Positions 45,342 through 54,540 of a stretch of 64,000 nt of DNA are shown piece after piece. The position numbers and the translations under genes were made by a program. The DNA is from JAAFHB01 sp963675995 (GTDB lineage Bacteria > Bacteroidota > Bacteroidia > Bacteroidales > Prolixibacteraceae). Numbering within the stretch: position 1 is the stretch's first letter; every line of letters starts with the position of its first letter. The DNA lies in assembly GCA_963675995.2 (NCBI GenBank), contig CAXXIY010000001.1:1178001-1242000 (forward strand). Direction: 5' to 3'. The notes beneath the pieces were generated by a model. The model did no database searches. It was not told the origin of the DNA and worked only from the letters and a program-made list of their open reading frames with translations.

Positions 45342-46676
45342 TTAAAATTTCCCCTGGTACCACTTCCAGAGATCGTTCCCATTTGCATAAACCAGTAATG
45401 CAAAAATAATCACCATGCCAACAATCTGAGCATACTCAAGAAATTTGTCGCTTGGTTTGCGGCCAGTAATGATCTCGAAAAGGAGAAACAATACATGACC
45501 ACCATCGAGTGCTGGAATAGGAAGAATATTCATGACTGCCAGGATGATGGATAAGAATGCGGTCAGATTCCAGAATGATTCCCAGTCCCAGACACTGGGG
45601 AATATGTTTCCAATCGCCATAAAGCCGCCAAGCGATTCGTAGGCCTTTGTCTCAGGTGCAAATAGCAGCTTAAATTGTTTCAGATAATTTCCTACAACGT
45701 TATATCCCTTCGAAATCCCGGCCGGAATGGATTCAAAAAACCCGTAGGTAATCGTTTTGTATTCAAAGAGACCATCAATTTTATACTCACGCTGAATCCC
45801 AAGAGTCCCCAATTTCCCAATGGTTACAGGCAACTTTTTTTCAATCTCCTTCCTCTTGATGAGAAGTTGAACCGTTTTACCCTTCAACACACTCAAACTA
45901 TCGGAGAACTGATCGTAGAATTCAAAAGTAGAACCATTTAAAGATAGAATCTGGTCCCCAATTTCCATCCCGGCATCACGTGCAGGTGAATCCTTGGTGA
46001 ATCCAATCACTTTACACTCATAAGGTATCCTCAATTCCATAAAATGGCGGTCAGTCAGCAATTTGGGAATAACTTCGGGTTTAACCGGAATCGTAACCGG
46101 TTGTCCGTCCCTTAAGACTTCAACAGTTTTTGCTCCGTTAAGAATGATCGTAGGAACAATTTTTGCGAATTCCTCCACCTCTTTACCGGCAACAGATATA
46201 ATTTTGTCTCCATTACGAAGACCCATCTCCTTGCCAATTTCACTCACGGTTATCCCGAATCTTACATTTTTGGTAGGAAGATACTGGTCCCCCCAGACAA
46301 AAAGAATTGTGGAATAGAGGATAAGTGCAAGAATCAGGTTGAATAAAACACCTCCGATCATAATGATCAGTCGTTGCCATGAGGGTTTAGATCGAAATTC
46401 CCAAGGTTCGGCGGGCAATTTCATCTGCTCCTTATCCATTGATTCATCGATCATTCCCGAAATCTTCACATAACCTCCCAACGGCAGCCAACCAACACCG
46501 TATTCAGTTTCACCCTTTTGAAACTTAAATAGTGAAAACCAGGGATCAAAAAAGAGATAAAACTTTTCAACCCGGCATTTGAAGGCCTTTGAAAAAATGA
46601 AATGACCAAATTCGTGAATAATAACCAATATTGAGAGGCTAAGAAGTAATTGTGCTGCTTTTATAAGAAAAACCAT
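45342..46676 (-). CDS. rseP: Site-2 protease RseP
   Basis: Intramembrane zinc metalloprotease (444 aa) that cleaves membrane anti-sigma factors and signal-peptide remnants. Zinc motif HEFGH in the first helix, a periplasmic PDZ-containing part (about 130-300), and the third zinc ligand in ILPIPALDGGHVLFLL. I use the ATG at 46676 (MVFLIKAAQ); the frame opens from a TTG at 46691 that would overlap dxr. It lies 11 bp after dxr. It could act on the putative anti-sigma protein at 8146, but nothing in the sequence links them. Confidence 0.95.
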   Translation of the reverse strand: MVFLIKAAQLLLSLSILVIIHEFGHFIFSKAFKCRVEKFYLFFDPWFSLFKFQKGETEYGVGWLPLGGYVKISGMIDESMDKEQMKLPAEPWEFRSKPSWQRLIIMIGGVLFNLILALILYSTILFVWGDQYLPTKNVRFGITVSEIGKEMGLRNGDKIISVAGKEVEEFAKIVPTIILNGAKTVEVLRDGQPVTIPVKPEVIPKLLTDRHFMELRIPYECKVIGFTKDSPARDAGMEIGDQILSLNGSTFEFYDQFSDSLSVLKGKTVQLLIKRKEIEKKLPVTIGKLGTLGIQREYKIDGLFEYKTITYGFFESIPAGISKGYNVVGNYLKQFKLLFAPETKAYESLGGFMAIGNIFPSVWDWESFWNLTAFLSIILAVMNILPIPALDGGHVLFLLFEIITGRKPSDKFLEYAQIVGMVIIFALLVYANGNDLWKWYQGKF

Positions 46677-46687
46677 ATTTATATATA

Positions 46688-47854
46688 TCAATGTTTTAAC
46701 TGTAATGTGCCTGCCAATTCACGGGCATAGAGACGTGCCTCACGATCCGTTGCGATATAATCATCGAGGGTTGGACTTTGAATGAAAAAAAGTTTTTGCA
46801 TCAGCACTTCATTTATATTCCAGATATCTGGAAATGAGATATTCCCTTTCAAAAAAGCTTCAACCGCAATTTCATTCGCAGCATTCAGGATACAAGCCAG
46901 ATTCCCACCTTTGGACAAGGCTTCGTAAGCAAGTGCAAGATTACGAAAAATTTTTGTATCGGGAGCTGAAAATGTTAAAGAGGGGAAATCGGCAAAATTC
47001 AACCGTGGATAATTATTGTTAATTCTTTCGGGAAAGCTGAAAGCATATTGAATAGGCAATCGCATATCGGGCAATCCCAGCTGAGCCTTGATTGATCCAT
47101 CGCAAAATTGCACCATCGAATGTATGATACTTTGAGGATGAACTACCACTTCAATTTGCTCCGGTTTTAAACCGAAAAGCCATTTTGCTTCGATCACTTC
47201 AAACCCCTTATTCATGAGTGTGGCCGAGTCAATTGTTATTTTCGATCCCATCTCCCAACACGGATGTTTCAACGCATCTTTGGGTTCGACGGCTGCAACC
47301 TTTCCATGATCCATGCCATGAAATGGTCCACCAGAACAGGTGATAATAACTTTTTCAACCGGATTCATATATTCTCCAGCCAGGCACTGAAAAATCGCAG
47401 AGTGTTCAGAATCAACAGGCAAAATATCCACCTTGTTTTGAATGGCCAATCTTGTGATTAAATCTCCGGCAACAACAAGGGTCTCTTTATTTGCAAGGGC
47501 TATATGTTTCCCTGCATTTAATGCATTAATGGTTGGGATCAAACCAGCATATCCCACCATTGCAGTTAGTACCAGGTCAATGCTACCCATCTCCACAACC
47601 TGATTTAATGCTGTCGCTCCGGCATAAACTTTTATCCCATCGAAGGCTAATGCTTCATTAACGATACCGTATTTTTCCTCGTTGGCAATAACAACAACAT
47701 TGGGGTGGAATTTTTTGGCCTGTTTGATGAGCAATTCCACATTATTAAAGGCCGTTAAGACTTCAACCGAGTACTTATCCCTGTTATCTTCAATTACTTT
47801 AAGCGCCTGCTGTCCTATAGATCCGGTCGATCCAAGTATTGCAATATTCTTCAT
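46688..47854 (-). CDS. dxr: 1-deoxy-D-xylulose 5-phosphate reductoisomerase
   Basis: NADPH-dependent second step of the MEP isoprenoid pathway. 388 aa from the ATG at 47854 (MKNIAILGSTGSIGQQ); a longer frame up to 47905 overlaps the previous gene and is rejected. NADPH loop GSTGSIG, DSEHSAIFQCL (metal and substrate site), CSGGPFHG and DSATLMNKGFEVIEA are all present. Starts 10 bp after the M23 gene. Confidence 0.96.
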   Translation of the reverse strand: MKNIAILGSTGSIGQQALKVIEDNRDKYSVEVLTAFNNVELLIKQAKKFHPNVVVIANEEKYGIVNEALAFDGIKVYAGATALNQVVEMGSIDLVLTAMVGYAGLIPTINALNAGKHIALANKETLVVAGDLITRLAIQNKVDILPVDSEHSAIFQCLAGEYMNPVEKVIITCSGGPFHGMDHGKVAAVEPKDALKHPCWEMGSKITIDSATLMNKGFEVIEAKWLFGLKPEQIEVVVHPQSIIHSMVQFCDGSIKAQLGLPDMRLPIQYAFSFPERINNNYPRLNFADFPSLTFSAPDTKIFRNLALAYEALSKGGNLACILNAANEIAVEAFLKGNISFPDIWNINEVLMQKLFFIQSPTLDDYIATDREARLYARELAGTLQLKH

Positions 47855-47864
47855 GTCAGGGGAT

Positions 47865-48728
47865 TTAGAATTTGATGTAATCTTCGGGATTTGTCGATAT
47901 TCCATTTAGCCACATTTCGAAATGGAGATGGGGACCTGTTGTCTCTTTTCCTGAGTTTCCCATAATCGCAATGGCTTCACCGGCCCGAACCTTGTCGCCC
48001 TGAATTTTTAGAAGTTCAGCATTGTGACGATAAACCGTGATCAGATTCTGCTCATGCTGGATGTAAATTACATACCCTGTATCAATGGTCCAACCTGCAA
48101 AAATTACTGTTCCGTCAAGCGCCGCTGAAATTCGTGAATTCAGTTTCCCCACGATATCCACTCCGAAATGGCGGTTGCTGACATCAAATTTTCCGGTAAC
48201 CATTCCGTTTAAAGGTGGGAAAAACAATAATCCGGCTACCCCCCCTTTGGGTGCAGGATTCGAATTGAAACCCAGGTTGACCTGTTCCTGAGCAATCTCA
48301 TCCTTAAAAAGTGAATCGTGATTGTAGCTTTTAAACTGAACCTGATCGGGGCGCACTGCAGTGGCACGCTTAACCGCTGTATCAGAGGAAACTTCGCCAG
48401 CAAGCATGGCCCTGAAGTCTTTAAAATATCGGTCCCTTCTCAGAATTTCCTGCTCGAGTGAATCCACAACAAGAACATTACGTATCAGCACCTGCCTCAT
48501 TTTTCCGGTTGGATACCCCGGAATATATTCCCGAAGAGGTGTAAATGCAATCAGAATCGTCACACCGGTAATTATAAAAATTACTGCAAAAACAAGGGCC
48601 CCGAGCAATGTCTTTGCGTTGAACCGTACTTGTCTGATTATATGAAGATTAAGGTCATTAAATATAACAATCCTGTAGGGGTTTTGAAATATTTTTTTTA
48701 TTTTATCCCGTTTCCTTTCTTTCTGCAT
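47865..48728 (-). CDS. M23-family peptidase (LytM domain)
   Basis: 287 aa. Basic N-terminus, one membrane helix (about 43-62), a helical periplasmic linker and a C-terminal M23 domain (about 180-285). Zinc ligands are visible in RHFGVDIV (H and D) and HLHFEMW, and the barrel in GYVIYIQHEQNLITVYRHN. It should act on, or if not catalytic bind, peptidoglycan. First gene of the operon with dxr, rseP and tatA. Confidence 0.9.
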   Translation of the reverse strand: MQKERKRDKIKKIFQNPYRIVIFNDLNLHIIRQVRFNAKTLLGALVFAVIFIITGVTILIAFTPLREYIPGYPTGKMRQVLIRNVLVVDSLEQEILRRDRYFKDFRAMLAGEVSSDTAVKRATAVRPDQVQFKSYNHDSLFKDEIAQEQVNLGFNSNPAPKGGVAGLLFFPPLNGMVTGKFDVSNRHFGVDIVGKLNSRISAALDGTVIFAGWTIDTGYVIYIQHEQNLITVYRHNAELLKIQGDKVRAGEAIAIMGNSGKETTGPHLHFEMWLNGISTNPEDYIKF

Positions 48729-48751
48729 TCCTGTATTTTTTCAAGAGTGTT

Positions 48752-48782
48752 CAAACTTACATGAAAATAAAACGATACACAA
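48752..48782 (-). promoter_or_regulatory. Promoter of the M23-dxr-rseP-tatA operon
   Basis: On the minus strand TTG (48782-48780), a 20-bp spacer and TAAGTTTG (48759-48752), matching the Bacteroidota -33/-7 consensus with normal spacing. The -7 box ends 24 bp before the M23 ATG. Confidence 0.7.
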
Positions 48783-48834
48783 TAATTTGACTGTTTAAGT
48801 GATCGTCATCTCTTACTACAACCATAAATTTTCG

Positions 48835-48842
48835 TAGTTTTG
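48835..48842 (+). promoter_or_regulatory. Candidate -7 box of dapF
   Basis: TAGTTTTG, a full TAnnTTTG match 39 bp before the dapF ATG, divergent from the M23 promoter. Confidence 0.5.
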
Positions 48843-48880
48843 TCTTTTGTCGGGTTAAAAAAAGTTGAAAATTACTTATT

Positions 48881-49708
48881 ATGAAGTTTCAGAAAATGCA
48901 TGGTCTGGGGAATGATTTCATTTTAATGGATGAAATTGAGCCAGCAAAATATGATTTATCGGCATTGGCACTTCGCTTGTGCGATCGTCATCAGGGAATT
49001 GGCGCTGATGGTATTATTTTAATTCTCCCTTCTGAGGTCGCAGATATTAAAATGAGAATTATCAATTCGGATGGAAGCGAAGCGAACATGTGCGGGAATG
49101 GTATCCGATGTTTTGCTAAATATGTGTATGACAATCATATAAAAACTGTTCAATCTTTCACGATCGAAACAGGAGCAGGATTGATGATTCCCGAATTGAT
49201 CGTTCAAGATGGTAATGTTTTGTCGGTTAAGGTCAATATGGGTGCGCCTGTATTCGAGCGTTCAGCGATTCCTATGATTGGTGTTGGCTCAAAGGTGGTC
49301 AATGAATCTATTCGGATCCTGGGGAAAGAGGTCAAAATTACCAGCATGTTAATGGGTGTTCCCCATACAATGGTCTTTGTCGATGACCTGGATTCTACAG
49401 ATATTGTAACGCTTGGCAGGGAAATAGAGAAAGATCCGCTCTTTCCCAAAAAAACCAATGTCAACTTTGTGGAGGTGATCAACGAGCATGAAATAAAAAT
49501 CAGAACCTGGGAACGTGGAGCGGGGAGTACCCTTGCCTGTGGGACAGGAAGCTGCGCCTCGGTGGTTGCGTCCCATCTGAATGGCAAAACCGGAAAAATG
49601 GTTACGGTTCATGTCACTTTAGGTGATCTTCTGATCGAATGGATCGACGGAGTAGTTTATATGACCGGAACCGCGGACCATGTTTTCGAAGGGGAGATCA
49701 CCCTTTGA
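48881..49708 (+). CDS. dapF: Diaminopimelate epimerase
   Basis: Converts LL- to meso-diaminopimelate for lysine and peptidoglycan. 275 aa, PLP-independent. The two catalytic cysteines are visible in NMCGNGIRCF and ACGTGSCAS, with MHGLGNDF at the N-terminus. Probably cotranscribed with the CDF transporter gene that starts 30 bp downstream. Confidence 0.97.
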   Translation: MKFQKMHGLGNDFILMDEIEPAKYDLSALALRLCDRHQGIGADGIILILPSEVADIKMRIINSDGSEANMCGNGIRCFAKYVYDNHIKTVQSFTIETGAGLMIPELIVQDGNVLSVKVNMGAPVFERSAIPMIGVGSKVVNESIRILGKEVKITSMLMGVPHTMVFVDDLDSTDIVTLGREIEKDPLFPKKTNVNFVEVINEHEIKIRTWERGAGSTLACGTGSCASVVASHLNGKTGKMVTVHVTLGDLLIEWIDGVVYMTGTADHVFEGEITL

Positions 49709-49738
49709 ATCTGCAATAATTATTAGAATTTACCAGTG

Positions 49739-50593
49739 ATGGCACAGGAGAAAAAAAGAGTAGCTTTAATATCGGTATTTGCAGCAATTTTTCTGACTGG
49801 ATTTAAACTCCTTATTGGAATCCTGACCGGAAGTTTGGGAATCCTTTCAGAAGCTTTACATTCAGGTCTTGATCTGGTAGCAGCTGTAATAACCTATTTT
49901 TCAGTCCGGATATCCGATAAACCGGCCGATAAGCACCACCATTACGGTCATGGGAAGATTGAGAATTTATCTGCCCTCTTTGAAACCATCCTTTTGCTAA
50001 TCACCTGCTCATGGATAATTTATGAAGCAGTTAACAGACTTATTTCGGGTGAAACACATATTGAGGTTACTTATTGGAGTTACATTGTTGTAATCAGCTC
50101 CATAATCATAGATATCAACCGCTCCCGTATGTTGTCGAAGGTCGCACAGAAACACAACAGCCAGGCTTTGGAGGCGGATGCTCTTCATTTTTCAACCGAT
50201 ATCTGGAGTTCGACCGTGGTATTATTTGGCTTGATCTGTGCCAATTTAGGATTTTATACGGCTGATGCAATTGCTGCATTGGGGGTTGCACTAATTGTAT
50301 TAGTCGTATCGTACCGGCTTGGGAAAAAATCGATCGATGTCCTACTTGATAAAGCGCCTCTTGATACCCTTGCCATTGTTGAGCAAACGCTTTCGGCTTA
50401 TCCCGAGGTTAAGCATTTTCACAATCTGAAAATCCGTACTTCAGGAGCAGATACTTTTATCAAATTTAATGTTCATCTGGAGCCTCATTTGACACTTCAG
50501 CAGGTCCATGAACTCTGTGACAAAATTGAGCGGGAGCTGGGAGAACTGATTGTAAGAAGTGAAGTTTATATCCATGCCGAGCCCCACGAATAG
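49739..50593 (+). CDS. Cation diffusion facilitator family transporter
   Basis: 284 aa. About six membrane helices in the first 200 residues and a cytosolic C-terminal domain (about 205-284, metal-sensing ferredoxin-like fold). Metal-site motifs SEALHSGLDL, HHHYGHGKIENL and DALHFSTDIWSS are present; the H/D arrangement fits Zn/Fe/Mn exporters but the metal cannot be assigned by eye. I prefer ATG 49739 over the in-frame GTG one codon earlier. Confidence 0.92.
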   Translation: MAQEKKRVALISVFAAIFLTGFKLLIGILTGSLGILSEALHSGLDLVAAVITYFSVRISDKPADKHHHYGHGKIENLSALFETILLLITCSWIIYEAVNRLISGETHIEVTYWSYIVVISSIIIDINRSRMLSKVAQKHNSQALEADALHFSTDIWSSTVVLFGLICANLGFYTADAIAALGVALIVLVVSYRLGKKSIDVLLDKAPLDTLAIVEQTLSAYPEVKHFHNLKIRTSGADTFIKFNVHLEPHLTLQQVHELCDKIERELGELIVRSEVYIHAEPHE

Positions 50594-50694
50594 GTAAAAT
50601 TTCGGATACTGAATTTGCTATTATTGGTTTGAACTATTTGATTTCTTATTAATATTGCTTAAACTTGTCATTAAACCAATAATTCCTCAGAATC

Positions 50695-51123
50695 ATGATT
50701 TCCACAACTCACTTTCATCCAATGTTGGTCCATTTCCCAATTGCGTTAGTAGTTTTCGGATTTATAGCCGAGATTGCTGCAATTTATTTTAAGAAAGAAA
50801 TCTATTTATCCAGATTTGGGTTTTACCTTTTACTTGCAGGTACCCTAGCTGCACTCTCGGCTGTGGTTACTGGTACTTTTTTCACCGGTGAAATGAAGGG
50901 TACTGCTGCCGAGATTCAGGAGACCCACGAATTATTCGCCTGGATAACACTCTGTACTTTACTGGCTGCTGCTGTACTCCGTATCCTTCTTGAGGTGAAA
51001 AAATCAGAAAATTCACCGCTAAAAAAATTGTCTTTTATTTTATATGGAATAGGAGCGCTTGCTGTAAGTATTACCGGATTTTATGGTGGAACACTGGTTT
51101 ACGATTATATGATGCCAATTTAA
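50695..51123 (+). CDS. DUF2231-like four-helix membrane protein
   Basis: 142 aa with four predicted membrane helices. The N-terminal HPMLVHFPIALV and the histidine in THELFAWI are the hallmarks of DUF2231 membrane proteins, which may bind haem or metals; function unknown. It precedes the rubrerythrin lipoprotein gene by 42 bp and the two are probably cotranscribed. Confidence 0.78.
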   Translation: MISTTHFHPMLVHFPIALVVFGFIAEIAAIYFKKEIYLSRFGFYLLLAGTLAALSAVVTGTFFTGEMKGTAAEIQETHELFAWITLCTLLAAAVLRILLEVKKSENSPLKKLSFILYGIGALAVSITGFYGGTLVYDYMMPI

Positions 51124-51165
51124 CCAGATATTTGATAGTATTAACAATTTAAAACAACTAAAACA

Positions 51166-51777
51166 ATGAAAAAGATCCTATTTTTTGCTCTGGTATGCCT
51201 GATCGTTGCTACAGGTTGCAATCAATCAAAACCTGTTAAAACAATTGAAAATCTTAAAGCTGGTATTAAAGGAGAAACGACAGCCAGCGCCAAATATGGC
51301 GCCTTTGCGCTGAAAGCGAAGGAAGAGGGGAATGATACTATTGCCAAACTTTTCCTGGCTGCATCAAAAGCTGAATCAATTCATGCGGCTAATCACTTGA
51401 AAGTTCTGGAATCATTAGGAGTTCAGATGGAGGTTATTAAACCCGAATTTGAAGTCAAAACCACAGCTGAAAATCTTCAGGCAGCCATCGAGGGTGAAAC
51501 CTACGAGTCAACAACGATGTACCCTCAATTTATTGCAGATGCCAAGGCTGAGAAAATTCAAAAAGCCGTAAAATCATTTACCTGGGCTTTCGATACAGAA
51601 AAAAAACATCAACAATTCTATCAAAAAGCACTTGAAGCCTTAAAAGCCCATGCTGAATACAAATTGGCATTTGAATATGCGGTTTGCCCCGTATGCGGAA
51701 ATACCTATGAAAAAGGGAACATCGATGAGAAATGTGCTTTCTGTCAAACGGGTAAAGAGAAATTTATTATTATTTAA
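51166..51777 (+). CDS. Rubrerythrin-type lipoprotein
   Basis: 203 aa. A lipoprotein signal peptide (MKKILFFALVCLIVATGC, Cys18), then a ferritin-like four-helix di-iron domain (about 28-165) with the Glu/His ligands in IKGETTASAKY, AESIHAANHL, IEGETYESTTMY and TEKKHQQFY, and a C-terminal rubredoxin-like Fe-Cys4 site (CPVCG ... CAFC). Rubrerythrins reduce peroxide in anaerobes and are normally cytosolic; a lipid-anchored one is unusual and goes with the exported SOD at 20242. Confidence 0.88.
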   Translation: MKKILFFALVCLIVATGCNQSKPVKTIENLKAGIKGETTASAKYGAFALKAKEEGNDTIAKLFLAASKAESIHAANHLKVLESLGVQMEVIKPEFEVKTTAENLQAAIEGETYESTTMYPQFIADAKAEKIQKAVKSFTWAFDTEKKHQQFYQKALEALKAHAEYKLAFEYAVCPVCGNTYEKGNIDEKCAFCQTGKEKFIII

Positions 51778-51806
51778 AAAAAGGGAGCTTTTGGCTCCCT
51801 TTTTTA
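51778..51806 (+). terminator. Terminator after the rubrerythrin gene
   Basis: A 9-bp stem AAAGGGAGC/GCTCCCTTT with loop TTTTG and a following T-run, directly after the stop. Confidence 0.88.
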
Positions 51807-51854
51807 TGGATATTGGATACTCGCTATTGATGGGATACCAATGCTTTCTACTTT

Positions 51855-51887
51855 TTGCTTCGATTCAGCGCTAAAACCCTATCTTTG
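51855..51887 (+). promoter_or_regulatory. Promoter of gltX
   Basis: TTG (51855-51857), a 22-bp spacer and TATCTTTG (51880-51887), a good -33/-7 pair. The -7 box ends 14 bp before the gltX ATG, so the leader is very short. Confidence 0.7.
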
Positions 51888-51901
51888 CAAAAAATTACAG
51901 C

Positions 51902-53431
51902 ATGAGCGAAAGAAAAGTCAGGGTTCGTTTTGCCCCAAGTCCTACAGGTCCACTTCATATTGGCGGTGTACGTACCGCACTATTTAATTATTTGTTTGCC
52001 AAAAAACACGATGGCGATTTTATTCTTCGTATTGAGGATACCGATCAAGCGCGTTATGTGCCAGGTGCTGAAGCATATATTCAGGAATCGCTAGCATGGT
52101 GTGGAATCCGAATTGACGAAGGTCCAAAACAGGGTGGTCCGTTTGCACCTTACCGCCAAAGCGAACGAAAAGCGCTTTATCGCCAATATGCAGAGCAGTT
52201 ACTTGAAAGTGGTCATGCCTATTATGCCTTCGATACCCCTGAGGAGCTTGATCTGGCCCGTTCCAATTCCGAAGAAAAAGGCGAGACCTTTACTTATAAT
52301 GCATTGTCACGTAGCGGGATGAAAAATTCGCTCTCACTACCGGAAATGGAGTGGAAGGAGTTGCAATCATCTTCAGCGCATTACGTAATACGGTTTAAAA
52401 TGCCGGACAATCTCGATGTAACAGAGGAGGATCTGATTCGGGGTAGCGTCACTTTTAATACCTCACTTTTGGATGATAAGGTTTTGTTTAAAAGTGACGG
52501 AATGCCCACCTATCATCTTGCAAATGTCGTCGACGACCATCTAATGGAGATCTCGCATGTAATAAGGGGTGAAGAGTGGCTTCCATCTATGCCGCTTCAC
52601 GTATTACTTTATCGCGCCTTTGGATGGGATGAGACGATGCCCCGCTTTACTCATCTTCCTTTAATCCTAAAGCCTGCCGGTAAGGGAAAATTGAGTAAGC
52701 GTGATGGTGATAAACTAGGGTTCCCCGTTTTCCCTTTATTATGGAAAGATCCAAATACCGGTGAACTCTCGCGTGGCTATCGCGAAGATGGTTATTTCCC
52801 CGATGCTTTTATCAATATGCTGGCCTTACTTGGATGGAATCCGGGTACAGAACAGGAGATCTTTTCGATGGAAGAATTGTATCAAACATTTTCACTCGAA
52901 AGGGTTGGAAAATCGGGCGCTCGGTTTGATCCTGAGAAAACGAAATGGTTTAACCATCAGTACTTTATTAAAAAAACGGATGAGGAGCTCGGAGCATTAT
53001 TACTCCCTTTCCTTCAAGAGAAGGGAATTGCGGCTGACCTGTCAATTGCGATTCGTGTGAGCGGGATGGTAAAGGAACGCTGCAACTTCGTGTCTGAAAT
53101 ATGGGATCAGAGTTACTTTTTATTTCAGGTGCCCACCAGCTATGACGAAAAGATCGTTGCCAAACGATGGAAAGATGATGTTCCGGCAATAATGGGTGAG
53201 ATCGCTCAATTTTTCGAGTTGACTGAACATTGGAACGCACCTCAAATAAAAGAGCCTTTCTCTGCTTATGTAACTTCCAATGGGTGGAATTTTGGTACGG
53301 TGATGAATTCATTACGCCTTTGTCTGGTCGGAGGTAGTTTTGGCCCCGATATTTTCGACATCTGTGAAATCTTAGGTCAATCTGAAACTGTTTTTCGTAT
53401 CCGAAAGGCGATCGATACCATTAACTGTTAA
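51902..53431 (+). CDS. gltX: Glutamyl-tRNA synthetase
   Basis: Charges tRNA-Glu. 509 aa, class I synthetase. HIGH-type motif PSPTGPLHIGGVRTALFNYLF (first half shown as PSPTGPLHIGG) and KMSKS-type KLSKRDG are present; the C-terminal helical anticodon-binding domain is intact. Ends four bases before the convergent kinase gene stop. A separate glnS at 59902 suggests this enzyme need not charge tRNA-Gln. Confidence 0.97.
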   Translation: MSERKVRVRFAPSPTGPLHIGGVRTALFNYLFAKKHDGDFILRIEDTDQARYVPGAEAYIQESLAWCGIRIDEGPKQGGPFAPYRQSERKALYRQYAEQLLESGHAYYAFDTPEELDLARSNSEEKGETFTYNALSRSGMKNSLSLPEMEWKELQSSSAHYVIRFKMPDNLDVTEEDLIRGSVTFNTSLLDDKVLFKSDGMPTYHLANVVDDHLMEISHVIRGEEWLPSMPLHVLLYRAFGWDETMPRFTHLPLILKPAGKGKLSKRDGDKLGFPVFPLLWKDPNTGELSRGYREDGYFPDAFINMLALLGWNPGTEQEIFSMEELYQTFSLERVGKSGARFDPEKTKWFNHQYFIKKTDEELGALLLPFLQEKGIAADLSIAIRVSGMVKERCNFVSEIWDQSYFLFQVPTSYDEKIVAKRWKDDVPAIMGEIAQFFELTEHWNAPQIKEPFSAYVTSNGWNFGTVMNSLRLCLVGGSFGPDIFDICEILGQSETVFRIRKAIDTINC

Positions 53432-53435
53432 TAGG

Positions 53436-54491
53436 TTAATTTTCTGTTTTGTCAGGAATAACCATGGTTACTTCAAATTTGGTATCTCCCATGTCAGCAG
53501 TTAAAAGCCTTGAACTTCCATAGATTAGCCGGAGCCGGTCGTTTATATTGGTCAGTCCGACCCCTTCACCTTTGCGTGTAACTGCATCGGGATCAAAATC
53601 ATTGATGACCCTGATTTCCATTCGATCACCTGTTTTCCGGGCTTCAAGTAAAATTTCGACCGGTTTTGAAGTTTCGTACACACCATATTTTATTGCATTT
53701 TCGAAAATGGGTTGTAAAATCAAATTGGGAATCAAATGGTGCACACATTCATCATCAATATCGAACCGATAAACCAGGTTATTTCCAAACCTGATTTTCT
53801 CTATTTGCAGGTACAACCCGATATTCTTTATCTCAACCTCAAGCGGCACCAGGTCATCCTGATGATTACGAAGTGAATAACGCATAAAATCGGATAAGGC
53901 GATCACCATTCCATGTGCCTTTTCGGGATTGGTAAGCGTAAGTGAGGCAATCGAATTAAGGCTGTTGAACAGAAAGTGGGGATTAATCTGTGATTTTAAA
54001 GCATTGAGCTCGGCTTTTCGTAACTGGTGGTGCCACTCTGCTTCCCTCAGCTGCTTTTGTCGGTTATGCTGGCTGTAAACATAAATATAGAAAATGCTTA
54101 CCAGCAATGCATAAAATAGAAGACCAATTAAGATCCTTCCTGAAATCTGACTATTTAAATATCGTGTATACCCGGTATTGTTGATGAGGGTCTTTACGAC
54201 TATTCCGGAGGTTATCAACCACAATGCAGTAAAGACCATGGAAGCGACCGCATGACTTGACAGCATTTGAACTGGTGTACTCTTTTCCGGATCGTTGTAT
54301 CTGACAACATACCAGACTGCCATTCCCAAAATTCCAAGAACACCTCCAAATATCAATCCGTCGCAAAATGCAACTGACACAGGCAGTATATGATAAAAAC
54401 TATTATATACTGCCTGTGCGCTGCCTGTTGCAAAAGGGAATAACCAATAAATCACTCCCGAAAATCTGTTTACTGTAACGGGATGGTCCAC
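53436..54491 (-). CDS. LytS-type sensor histidine kinase
   Basis: 351 aa, start at a GTG (54491). About four membrane helices (about 15-150) without a large sensor domain, a short coiled coil, then a His_kinase domain with phospho-accepting His in SQINPHFLFNSLNSI and an HATPase domain with IFENAIKYG and GEGVGLTNINDRL. Kinases of this family signal to LytTR regulators. No regulator follows it; the nearest in the window are at 21203 and 42032. 49 bp after the LiaF-like gene and in the same direction. Confidence 0.92.
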   Translation of the reverse strand: MDHPVTVNRFSGVIYWLFPFATGSAQAVYNSFYHILPVSVAFCDGLIFGGVLGILGMAVWYVVRYNDPEKSTPVQMLSSHAVASMVFTALWLITSGIVVKTLINNTGYTRYLNSQISGRILIGLLFYALLVSIFYIYVYSQHNRQKQLREAEWHHQLRKAELNALKSQINPHFLFNSLNSIASLTLTNPEKAHGMVIALSDFMRYSLRNHQDDLVPLEVEIKNIGLYLQIEKIRFGNNLVYRFDIDDECVHHLIPNLILQPIFENAIKYGVYETSKPVEILLEARKTGDRMEIRVINDFDPDAVTRKGEGVGLTNINDRLRLIYGSSRLLTADMGDTKFEVTMVIPDKTEN

Positions 54492-54540
54492 GAAAAATAG
54501 TTTAATAATGAGATCTTATATTGAACTTTACATTAACCAC

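Noticed and set aside
46677..46691. Alternative TTG start of rseP (and extended starts of dxr, malQ and the LiaF-like gene)
   Set aside because: Each reaches into the neighbouring gene or upstream region with no better start signal. The internal ATG gives a standard N-terminus of the family.
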